The notes below the pieces were generated by a model. That model was not told the origin of the DNA. It was given only the letters and a program-made list of their open reading frames with translations, and searched no databases. This document shows positions 24,201-61,400 of a DNA stretch of 64,000 nt, one piece after another. Source of the stretch: Branchiostoma floridae. Its lineage: Eukaryota > Chordata > Leptocardii > Amphioxiformes > Branchiostomatidae. Made by a program: the position numbers and the translations under genes. Location: assembly GCF_000003815.2 (NCBI RefSeq), contig NC_049992.1:7172344-7236343 (forward strand), given 5' to 3'. The first letter of the stretch is position 1; each line of letters begins with the position of its first letter.

Positions 24201-25438
24201 TGTTCCTCCCATTTCTCGAAAGAAAACTGTAAGTGACGACCTCTGTGGTGCCTTAGATACAAATGTAATTTCCAAAGTGGTCTCCTGTCTATGTGACCAG
24301 TTTTCAAGTCCCTTGGCCATGGGGGGTGGGGGTGGGGGCTCTACATATAGGTCTTAATGCAATTGTGACAAACTTAATTTGACAACTTTTATTTTAAAAT
24401 ACCTTTCCCAGTTTTGTTTCCATGAAACAATTCTAAAACTGAATTTTTCCGTTCTTGTCCCCAGGGATCGGCGTGACCATGTTAGCTCATCAGAAGAAGA
24501 TCCTGAACTCCATACAGAACCTCCACACGCAGCTGTCGGACTGCTGGCCCCCTCCCCCACCCCCTCTGGCAGAAACCCCTCCCCCTGTCCCCTCTTCCCC
24601 ACCCCCACCCCTTCCGGCCACCTCCCCACAGCACAAGCCTGAGCCCCCCGCCCACTCCAACCCCACCTCCCCTCACCACCACCCTGTGGCGAACGGTTCT
24701 CACCACCCCATCCCCTCCTCCCCACACCACCCCCCTATCGCCAATGGAGTCCCAACACCTATCATTCAGGTGAGTGTGAAGGTGCTCATTTACCAACAGC
24801 ACTATTACTGGGGATGTTGATTGGATTATATGGATGACATCTGTGCTCACATCAGTTTTTATCTGTTTCCAACGAGAAGTTTTTTTAACATACTGTGGAG
24901 CAAATTTGTATAACTTACATGTAAGTTGTACAAAGTTGCTGTAAAATGAGCAAATATGTGCTGTAACTTGCCAATATTGGAAAATAGACACTGATGTCAT
25001 AGAATATTGCCAAAGTCAATTCCAAAATTAAAAATGAAGACTCTATTGTTCAGTATAAAATACTCTGTGTTCAGTCATTTGTTTAGCCTGCCTGACTGCT
25101 TGGATTCTATAATGAGGCAACTTTCTTTATTGACACACTCGCAGTGGTTTGAGTTCAGAGAATTTCAACCATATAATCAAATCAACATGGCCTTACATAT
25201 GCCTTTCTTTAGTTGTGAGAAAAGATCAACAAAGAAAGGTTATTTCCAAAAAGAGACATTTTCTCCAAATGAAGTGATCTCCTTTCTCAACTTTACAAGT
25301 TTTTGAATATTTATGTTTTTTTTTGTGTTGTCTGTACAGGGAACTCCACACTTGCAGCGGCCAACAACCTTACAGAGAAGCCCCCATCCTCAACACAGGA
25401 CACCAACCCATGGATACAGAACCATTCTCAATGTATAA
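11551..25438 (+). CDS. Eph: Eph receptor tyrosine kinase, copy A (5' exons not seen, one kinase exon in an N gap)
   Basis: Fourteen exons are visible: 11551-11774, 12154-12223, 12422-12536, 13378-13433, 13633-13773, 14355-14540, 15095-15156, 20430-20528, 20972-21082, 22160-22204, 22637-22779, 23478-23626, 24465-24769 and 25340-25438. They encode FN3-2, transmembrane, juxtamembrane, tyrosine kinase, SAM and tail. The 150 bp exon for the [13 protein letters not shown] region, present in copy B, is missing and probably lies in the N run 21351-21776. Eph receptors bind cell-surface ephrins and signal through autophosphorylation in cell repulsion and axon guidance. All catalytic motifs in the visible part are intact. 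The activation segment DDPDAAYTT resembles vertebrate EphA more than EphB, but I do not assign a subclass. The ligand-binding, Cys-rich and FN3-1 parts are not found upstream in the window. Confidence 0.93.
12422..13433 (+). CDS. Eph: Eph-A transmembrane and juxtamembrane exons
   Basis: Exon 12422-12536 begins [20 protein letters not shown], continues through a hydrophobic stretch ending LFILVCVVW, and stops in Arg. Exon 13378-13433 gives [19 protein letters not shown], a basic stop-transfer anchor and a juxtamembrane tyrosine. The exon lengths, 115 and 56 bp, equal those of copy B. The 841 bp intron between them is mostly the 43 bp minisatellite. Confidence 0.92.
12558..13336 (+). repeat. 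43 bp minisatellite, about 18 units
   Basis: The unit centres on GTGAATGTTATTCAGCACCA followed by GGGACAGGGATGACAGTGTTA. It is tandemly repeated through the transmembrane-juxtamembrane intron with point changes, and some units lack the GGGACAGGGA segment. Higher-order similarity, with blocks of several units repeated, suggests unequal exchange. Confidence 0.93.
13633..15156 (+). CDS. Eph: Eph-A kinase N-lobe exons
   Basis: Exon 13633-13773 carries the two conserved juxtamembrane tyrosines ([11 protein letters not shown]) and ends inside the glycine loop. Exon 14355-14540 completes [11 protein letters not shown] and carries the VAIK lysine and the αC glutamate region ([11 protein letters not shown]). 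Exon 15095-15156 encodes [20 protein letters not shown] with a threonine gatekeeper. The lengths, 141, 186 and 62 bp, match copy B exactly. The first intron (13774-14354) has loosely repeated CATTTAGATGTCT motifs; the second (14541-15094) holds a SINE. Confidence 0.94.
14740..15010 (+). mobile_element. tRNA-derived SINE-like element
   Basis: The head TGGTTAGGGTGCTTGGCTC resembles a pol III A box, and GTTTGAAACCCC a B box. The body (GTGCCCTTGGGAAAGACACT, TGACTTTCCTCACTCCACAA, AAAATGGGTACC) matches the style of SINE bodies common in invertebrate deuterostomes. It lies in an Eph-A intron, and its exact ends are uncertain. Confidence 0.6.
15760..16185 (+). repeat. Three-copy imperfect tandem repeat (about 150-185 bp units)
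   Basis: Each copy contains a run of G followed by CATTGTTCCTGGTCAATA or a close variant, then GACTGGCTCCAGGTTTATTG. The first two also contain CTCAAGGTCACTGTTCAAGG and a downstream GTGTTATCTGTAGTCACCC. The third copy is truncated. Confidence 0.85.
16309..16585 (+). repeat. Local direct duplication
   Basis: ATGGAAGAATTCAAC, CTGTCTCCAGGAC and CCCTACGTCCCA (or close variants) occur in the same order at about 16313-16370 and 16479-16528. The two copies lie roughly 160 bases apart. Confidence 0.7.
17472..17733 (+). mobile_element. tRNA-derived SINE
   Basis: A B-box-like GAGTTCGATCCCCAGC is followed by GAGTCATACCAAAGACTTTA, TGCTGCTTTCTCTACTTAGC, GAGTATGGAAG and the closing ACAGAAATGGAGATGGGC. 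This order is typical of a tRNA-headed SINE family widespread in marine invertebrates. The family name is not asserted. Confidence 0.65.
19519..19618. other. Assembly gap (100 N)
   Basis: An exact run of 100 N inside the large Eph-A intron, probably a gap of unknown true size. No coding sequence is expected to be lost here. Confidence 0.98.
20430..21082 (+). CDS. Eph: Eph-A catalytic-loop and activation-segment exons
   Basis: Exon 20430-20528 ([20 protein letters not shown] to NYVHR) and exon 20972-21082 ([20 protein letters not shown] to AAYTTN) together give the HRDLAARN catalytic loop, the DFG metal-binding motif and the activation-loop tyrosine. The lengths, 99 and 111 bp, match copy B. 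The last exon ends AAC with a GTCAGT donor, where copy B has AGG. Confidence 0.93.
21140..21232 (+). mobile_element. Retrotransposon 3' end with (GATT)n tail
   Basis: TTATTGTGCAATAAAGATTG runs directly into about ten copies of GATT. A 3' end with AATAAA and a tetranucleotide tail is typical of truncated non-LTR retroelements. It lies just downstream of an Eph-A exon. Confidence 0.55.
21351..21776. other. Assembly gap (426 N) hiding an Eph-A exon
   Basis: A run of 426 N between the activation-loop exon (ends 21082) and the exon starting at 22160. Copy B has a 150 bp exon at this place in the gene. No equivalent is present in the known bases on either side, so the gap most likely contains it. 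Confidence 0.9.
21852..21980 (+). repeat. Three tandem units of about 45 bp
   Basis: TTCAGTACCAAGGACAGGAA and variants occur at 21865, 21910 and 21955. The first two are preceded by TATGACCACA. The core resembles the minisatellite core at 12558-13336. Confidence 0.8.
22160..22779 (+). CDS. Eph: Eph-A kinase C-lobe exons
   Basis: Exon 22160-22204 ([15 protein letters not shown]) and exon 22637-22779 ([20 protein letters not shown], then [18 protein letters not shown]) finish the kinase domain with the invariant Arg in subdomain XI. The lengths, 45 and 143 bp, match copy B. The intron between them (22205-22636) and the next one (22780-23477) show nothing notable except a CAT trinucleotide run at about 23249-23276. 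Confidence 0.93.
23478..25438 (+). CDS. Eph: Eph-A SAM domain and Pro/His-rich C-terminal tail
   Basis: Exon 23478-23626 encodes the SAM start ([17 protein letters not shown]). Exon 24465-24769 completes it ([18 protein letters not shown]) and runs into a tail dominated by Pro, His and Ser with HHPVANGS and HHPPIANGV. Exon 25340-25438 ends HGYRTILNV and a TAA stop at 25436-25438. The L-x-V end fits a class II PDZ ligand, as in several vertebrate Eph proteins. The long Pro/His insertion between SAM and terminus is unusual for the family. The last exon overlaps a 52 bp tandem repeat. Reading through the GTGAGT donor at 24770 would give a different short end. Introns 23627-24464 and 24770-25339 hold nothing recognised. 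Confidence 0.88.
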
Positions 25439-25556
25439 ACCTCAACACAGGACACCGACCCATGGATACAGAACCATTCTCAGTCAGTGTATAAACCTCA
25501 ACTACAACCACGGACATAAAACCCCACAAATATTCTCAATGTACATGTATAAACCT
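25388..25556 (+). repeat. 52 bp tandem repeat spanning the Eph-A stop codon
   Basis: CCTCAACACAGGACACC starts at 25388 and again at 25440, with CATGGATACAGAACCATTCT in both copies. A third, weaker copy follows from about 25496. The stop codon lies at the end of copy 1. Confidence 0.88.
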
Positions 25557-26177
25557 TTATCTCACTGTATTTTCTTCAGACCATGCTTCAAGAAAGGTTC
25601 CCTCTCACTTATTTGGTCAGCCAAAATGATTTTGCCATATCTTTGTCCCTGATTGACCAGTCAAAAAATAGTACAGTAACTGCAATCATATCTCAGCTTG
25701 GACATCCAAATTTGAAATCATATCTGTGATTGGTCAGCTAAAATGTCTTTGTCCTGATTGGTCAGTCAAAATGATGTATCGAGATTGTAATCTCTGATTG
25801 GTCAGATAAAGTATAACGTTAAAAGAACAAATGCCCTGTAAGAAGTCTTTGAAGGAGACTAGGAGACCTCCTTGCTAGGGATGTTCATTCTTTTGATAGC
25901 TGACTGTTTGTAAATATATGCTGTACATGTTTTTGTCTCAGGATAAACCAAGAAGTATCTGTGTACATAAAAAAAGTAAAATGTGTGGCCAGAAACTCCT
26001 GCCAATGTGTTGATAAAATGTAAATGTCAAAGTGTTTCTCATGTGCCAAATGTGGCAAATTGTGTAACTGTCCTCTATAGGTAATTAACTTCCTAAAAAC
26101 TTTTCTACTATAGGCAGTAGTAGTAGTACTAGGACTAAGCCATTGCTAGTGTTAGGTTTAAGATCTATAAGAGATGA

Positions 26178-26307
26178 TATATGACACACGTGTATTGTTG
26201 AACTTGAATAGTGAAAAAGGAGAATGGTGATCATGAAGGGAGTATATGACACACGTGTATTGTTGAACTTGAATAGTGAAAAAGGAGAATGGTGATCATG
26301 AAGGGAG
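26178..26307 (+). repeat. Perfect 65 bp tandem duplication
   Basis: The units 26178-26242 and 26243-26307 are identical, each starting TATATGACACACGTG and ending ATCATGAAGGGAG. Perfect identity means a recent event. Confidence 0.95.
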
Positions 26308-27256
26308 AAATAGAGCAAAAGATATACATATAGTTTAAACATGTAAACTGGATGACATGCTAACAACATAACTGGGAAGGTGAAGAGAATTGTTTTAGCA
26401 GAGTAATACTAGACTCTTTCTCAATCTGTCACAAGATGTTGCCAGTGGTCTTGCACAAAATGGCACCTCCCTGAGTCTTTGATACTCACGGTTACATGCT
26501 CCTCTTCAACTGAATGTGAAATTCTATAACTAGATGGAGGGGATGCCCTAACTAGTTGCTTCTCATGTAGACATTTTACTGTGGTTACATTTTGTAAAAG
26601 TTTTGCAGGATGGAAATGCAATGTCTATGTCTGTCTACATACAGACTTTGTGAATATATCTGTAATAGTTTCTTATAGAAACTTGAACGTCAATATAAAA
26701 AGAAAATATCAGGTCACACCAGTTCAATTTGTTGGTTTTTGGATACAGAAAATTATCCAAGTTTGGGGAGTGAATATACTCAATGTTTCCTCCCAGTGTT
26801 GTTGGGTTTACGTACAAGTCTCCGAAAGCCAAGAAAAGAAAGTGTGGTCCTATCAGAAGTGAGGGAATGTGGTGTTTGTATTCCATACTTTCTGTGATCA
26901 TTTTGGTGTTAATGTCAGAAGCTCTGTGATGCAGCGATTAACTGCTTGTAAATATGCAGCTGTAACTGAGCCAACTACATGTGTTGTGTGTATTGATATA
27001 AGGATATTGTAGTCTAGAAACTTCAGAAGTTATGAAATATCTAATGTCAACTGATGTAAGGTTTGTATTGATATAAGTGGAGGGTAAACCCTGTGTACAT
27101 ATGAGCATGTTATGTATGTACAGAGACATTTGTTTGTACATACTTATAGGAAATTGTTTCCGTTGTCAGGTTTGTGGCAGTAGCATTTATGCCAGAGTGA
27201 AATTCAGTAGACGTGTTCCCTTTTGTCTTCTCTTTTCGCCTATATCTAACTTATTG

Positions 27257-27262
27257 AATAAA
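27257..27262 (+). terminator. Candidate poly(A) signal for Eph-A
   Basis: AATAAA about 1.8 kb after the Eph-A stop. No transcript end is shown by the sequence itself. Confidence 0.35.
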
Positions 27263-27349
27263 GAATACTTTTCCATGATACATTGCCTGTTTCTGAACGT
27301 ATATTTTTCCAGAGTTTTTCTTTTACACAACCAGTTAATCTCACCTTAG

Positions 27350-27487
27350 CTGACATTTGACGAGAGGGGTACAAACTCAGCCACTTTGGGGATTGTGTTC
27401 TTGCTGCAAATTGCCACCTACATCGGCTACATAAAGAAGCGAGAACCAGAACTCCAGTTAGAAGACAGGCATCGAAACTTCAGCTAA
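27350..27487 (+). other. Possible small terminal exon with a membrane segment
   Basis: After a pyrimidine-rich acceptor (TCTCACCTTAG) there are 45 open codons and a TAA. They read LTFDERGTNSATLGIVFLLQ, then IATYIGYIKKREPELQLEDR, then HRNFS: a hydrophobic helix followed by a charged tail. No upstream partner exon is identified. It could be a 3' exon of an unrecognised plus-strand gene or a chance frame in the Eph-A 3' flank. Confidence 0.3.
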
Positions 27488-29425
27488 AGTGAGATGAACT
27501 GGTCGTGTAAAGGAAAAACTATCCTATGATCTACCAACCTAATGAAATTATTTTCGGATACATTATTACAATTGGTCATATACACAGATATCAACGAAGC
27601 CACATGTCAGATAGAAAACTTTTATTCTCCATTTATAAGTGTACAATTTTGTACAGAGCCGAGGAATCATCATCCCTCACAAGAAGCGAGAAGTCAGCGA
27701 ACATGCACGCTCTTTTATAAATTACATCTTTTTTTTAATCATTACATTTACAATGATGTTCCATCAAAAATATATTGACGATTCTTTGGCCACAAGGCTT
27801 CGAAAAGTACATGGCGAGAAGTTCCACAATACTTGGCTAAATACGTTACCACAACTTACAGACAAGCAGAGCTAAGGGGCAGGTTCTCTGTCCCACTGGG
27901 CAAATTATGCGTGTCAAATTAATTAAACAAACATAGTGACCAAAATAAATAGTGCGGAAAAACAATATATACAGTAGACAAGACTTTACAATAAATAACA
28001 AAGCTATCAAGCATCAAAAGGGAATTTTAAATCATCAGATTACTTTGAGAAACAAAGTTGCCGCTGGTTACACACTTGGATTAGGTTCATTTACACAAGC
28101 CATATAATCTCCAGAAATATGTCTTCAAGTGCATATTAAGTAGTTCAGTTAAGCACCTTTTTTTTTTCAATTTTACAACTTTCATCTCTATATCTCTGTT
28201 CCTTTCTACTACACTGAATATGAACCCAGAAATTCTGCAGTTTGAAAATATATTCAGTGGACTGTATGTATGTCTACATGTACAACAAATCTCTCTCCCT
28301 CATATTATCTACAGAAGATTTCATATTAAACATCCTTTGCATTTACAGGGAATACGGTACATTGGTGACAGTCCTGACTAGTACTTCATTGATTGGATAC
28401 AATTTCATTTAATTACCATGGAAACAGACTTATAATTTTTGTTTTGATTTCTATGATGCGAAAGCAAATTAACAAAACTATCAATAGGAAATTGCAGTGC
28501 CAGATGTTGTCATGGTTCCCATACAACTGCCGACATTTTACTGTTCTAGCGGGCAGCCCTTCATTCGGACATATATGCAACTCTGAAGAATGTTATTTAC
28601 ACATTAAGGGAATAACCTACTTACAAACAATTATTGATTGACATGTGCAATAATCTTTGAGCAGCTTCAAACTCATTTTTAAACACAACTAAAAACACAA
28701 CTGTTACAACACAAATTCACCAGCCTGAAGAATTCCTAAAAACAAACTGCTGATGATGTACAAATGTAAATGGCACACGTGATTGACTACATCACACACA
28801 TATATCGTCTATCAAAACCACCAATCTTAACATATCAGTGCAGAGTATGTGCAGTGACAAGTTATCAAGGCTGTATAGTTGTACAAACTGTCTCACTACG
28901 AGCTGGTCCCGGCAGCTCTCCTCACAAAACTACCTTCCTCAAACCCAAGGAGAAATGAACACTCATATTGACCTGTGTGCTTAGAAAGAGAAGACCTTTC
29001 CACACTCACAGATACACAAACTCAATACTCAAATGTTTGCATCAGTTATTCATAGTTGTATTCCTCGTTTCTTGCTGTCATGGTATCCTTCTTTTGCACT
29101 TAACTGCATTTTTTTTCTCTCTCTCTCTACATTCAGATTTTGTATCTTTCCAGCTTTCCCCCTTCCGAAATTGCAACATTTTAAGTAGCAGCATGGTTGC
29201 TTCATCGGTTACCCAGCATGCCTCAGTCTTCCCACGATGCACTGCATCTCAGGAGTAGAGTCCACCACCAGTCATGCTATGCGTCACGAGGCCCGATAGG
29301 CCACTTCATGGTCCCAAGATTCTTTGTGCGTTAACGGCACTTTGCAGAGGGGGGGGCACCCCCTGACCTTCGACCCTGCCACTGTGTCAAACAATGGGCA
29401 AAGGATCCTGGGACTGTGAACTGGT
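27488..29425 (-). other. Probable 3' untranslated region and flank of Eph-B
   Basis: AT-rich sequence beyond the Eph-B stop. TTTATT at 27621-27626 is an AATAAA on the minus strand and a candidate poly(A) signal. No coding exon is recognised here. Confidence 0.4.
27621..27626 (-). terminator. Candidate poly(A) signal for Eph-B
   Basis: AATAAA on the minus strand, about 1.8 kb beyond the Eph-B stop and about 360 bp from the candidate signal of Eph-A on the other strand. Confidence 0.3.
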
Positions 29426-58442
<29,017 letters not shown>

Positions 58443-61400
58443 CTGCAACGACAAGATGATAAAAGTTGTTAATATTTCTTAAATCAGCATGAAAGCACGT
58501 CTGTCTTCAGTTGGTATAATCCATTTTGAAGTTTTCAACTGTCATTCAACACAAATTCCAGGTCAGCAAATTTTTATGTTGAATGACAGTTAAAAACTAC
58601 AACATTTCTTAAAGATTCACTTGGTTACAAGGAAGGAAAAATGGATCCATCTAATCGTAATTGTGAACCGGGTACCACCTTTGACAGCTGTCCATCATTT
58701 TAATCCCCATTTTCTCTCATTAACTTTCTTATGAGCACCAGAGAAAGTTGCTTCAGAAGTTAAAATGCTTGCATTTACGAACTTGAAGCCACTGGTGCCC
58801 CGAACCTGGCACTTAATTCACGTGAACACATTAATATCCATCCCCGTCGGGCCAGTCATCCAAGAAACGCGCGTTTCCACCTTCCTCTGGATCAGACTTG
58901 ACCTTCTATTGATCTGCCATTTCTCGGAGGTCAGGTCAAGGCGGTGAGGTCGCCGCAATGATGTTTGCGCATTATGTGGAGGTATTATCCCTCATGTATC
59001 GTACAGGGGTATGTCGACCCTGCAAATGAAATCATCTTCTCGCAAATATGTCTTCATAACCGGGTTTAATGTGCATCGATTCTGTCCAATGTTCTACCGA
59101 CAAGAACACCGAGAGGTCGATTTGGCAGTGCTCTCGCTGCCACAGAATTTTCTACAGGAAAAATACACAAAATTGTGCCATTAGGCGGCTAATGTATAAT
59201 ATTTTTATGTAGTTTCAGGCGGGTATGACACAAGGGTTACTTTACTGGCCACTATATAGTCTGTGTCTGATGTCGGGACAACAATTCATATCTGCCACTC
59301 AAAATCCATTCACTTTACTAATGCAACCACCACCCATTTACCCATGCCCACATGGCATGGTTGGCTTTCACCCAAGCCAAACTATCACTGTGTAATGTTG
59401 TTTCACAAGGTCGCAGAGTACACCACCCAAAGTCACAGATTTCACCCCTCAAAGTCAGATCAGATGTGTTCTTAATCTGTTTTTATGTCTGGGGTTTGGG
59501 TAGTCAAGACTTGAGAAGGCTTCTTTCAGCGAAACGAATCAACAGACTGCAAAAGCTAGGACCTTATGCCCCCCTCCCACCAACGTTAAGTTTGCCCTTC
59601 CACCTTTAAATCAGTTGCAATCTCTTGAAGGAAAGTCTTGAGTCAAGAAATGAGTCTGATGTCAAGGTCAAAGCAGAGGTCACCCTCTTCAGGCAGTGAT
59701 AGCCCCATCTGTATTCATCCCCTCTGCAAGAAGGGTCAGAGGTCACCGGTAGTGATAAAGAATATTGCCAGCAACACTACATCAACTGCTTACGATGGGA
59801 CATACTTAAACGTTATGTTCTATGTTGCTCGTGTGAATCTTATACTCCATAAAGACAGTACATTTACAATGGTCAACCTGTAGAGCCACAGTATTTTTGT
59901 GCAACGTGATCACGCAAGTGACAAAATATCAAGTCTAGACACAGTGGGTTTTACATCAGGAAAAAGTTGCGGTTCATTCAAACTTTACACAGATGTCTGG
60001 CACAGATAGCATTGCAGTCAAATTTTGATCAGGTAATGCAACGAGGTAGCGACAGCCTTTTTAAGTCCGGCTAACTCAATGGCGACATGTACGAGGCATG
60101 AAATAACAGAGATGATATCTGCTAACTGGCAGATGAAATCGCTTGCCTCTAGGTGGGCTGTCTGGAGCCTTTAAGAGGTTGTAACAGTTCCTTCAGGTGA
60201 AAAATGTACTAGCTGTTTTCACAGTAGCCTTGCCCTATCAAGCCATTTCCGTACATGAAATCTGGGAGGTGTCTCAACGAGAAAGGCGCCTCCTTCTAAA
60301 GGATCAATGGTGAATTCAGATCACAAACTCTGATACAAGTCCAAATGAGAGCCTAAGGTTTGCTTGTGCAGAATACAGTCTACTATGGATTGAACCATGT
60401 TGCATTCTGATAGGATTCAGAGTGCTTTAAAGGATAAGAGATGACTTTTGATGCCTCTATTGTTGGATTTTTCAGGATTAGAGAAAGGATTAGAGAAAAC
60501 AACATTGCAAGTTTCCAATCTTCTCTATCAAAACGTTTCCTTAAAGTCTGTCAGTTCACCAAAATTTCACGATTGTGGCTTTATTGATTTTACTTTTTAC
60601 TGGAGTATGCCAGCTTGCTTTTATCTATTATGTGCTTGTCAATGTAATTTCCTATTTATATGTTCTCTATTGTGAGTTTTTATAGAAGCCTGGAAGAGTA
60701 ACGATTTTGCCATGCTTTCAATTACGGGGCTCTCAATAAAAAGAATGGAAGTGAGCAGATAGGTATGTACATTGTACTTTGTCAGCATATCTAGTATTGG
60801 CACCCATTCAAATTGTTGTCCATATCATAACTGTCTAATAAAGAGTTCTGAAAGGCTTCGGCTATTCCAAGGTTGACGGCATAAACTTTTCTGGCTCAAT
60901 GGGTCCAAGGTCGCTTACTCCAATGTCTGAAACGTAACTTTCTTTGGCACGGGATGGGAAAATTTGACCTTGAAGGGATTTTTTGGGAATTGATGGAGGA
61001 CCCAATGGACCCAAGGTCGTTGAATCCATATCTAAAACTTAGATTTGGCACAGATTAGGAAAATTTGACCTTGAATGGCTCTTTTTTAGAATTGATGGAG
61101 GATGGAAACTGCTTCAGTTTGTCCTTGAGCCTCATCCTTGAGACAGGAAACATCTTTGAGAGCTAATCAAATGACAAATCCTCCAAGATTACAGACGGTA
61201 AGCCTGACTGGACATCAGACCTTGCCTGCAGTTCTAAAACTAAAACCCTCAATCAGCCATGTTATTGCCATCGTTACAGTACAATCAGATGTCTGTAAGG
61301 AGGGAAATCACTTAGCCTTGGGAATACAAAATGCATGTACGGTTCTATCTCAGAACTCATAAGTCATTTTCCAGTTGCAAAAGGTGGGATTGGAGTCAAT

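Larger units (their letters stand above)
25439..27349 (+). other. Probable 3' untranslated region and flank of Eph-A
   Basis: The AT-rich sequence after the stop runs to an AATAAA at 27257-27262, which I take as a candidate poly(A) signal. It includes a perfect 65 bp duplication at 26178-26307. No other gene is recognised. Confidence 0.45.

Noticed and set aside
24482-25000. Long minus-strand frame rich in Gly/Arg/Val
   Set aside because: It is the complement of the Pro/His-rich Eph-A exon; its composition is a by-product.
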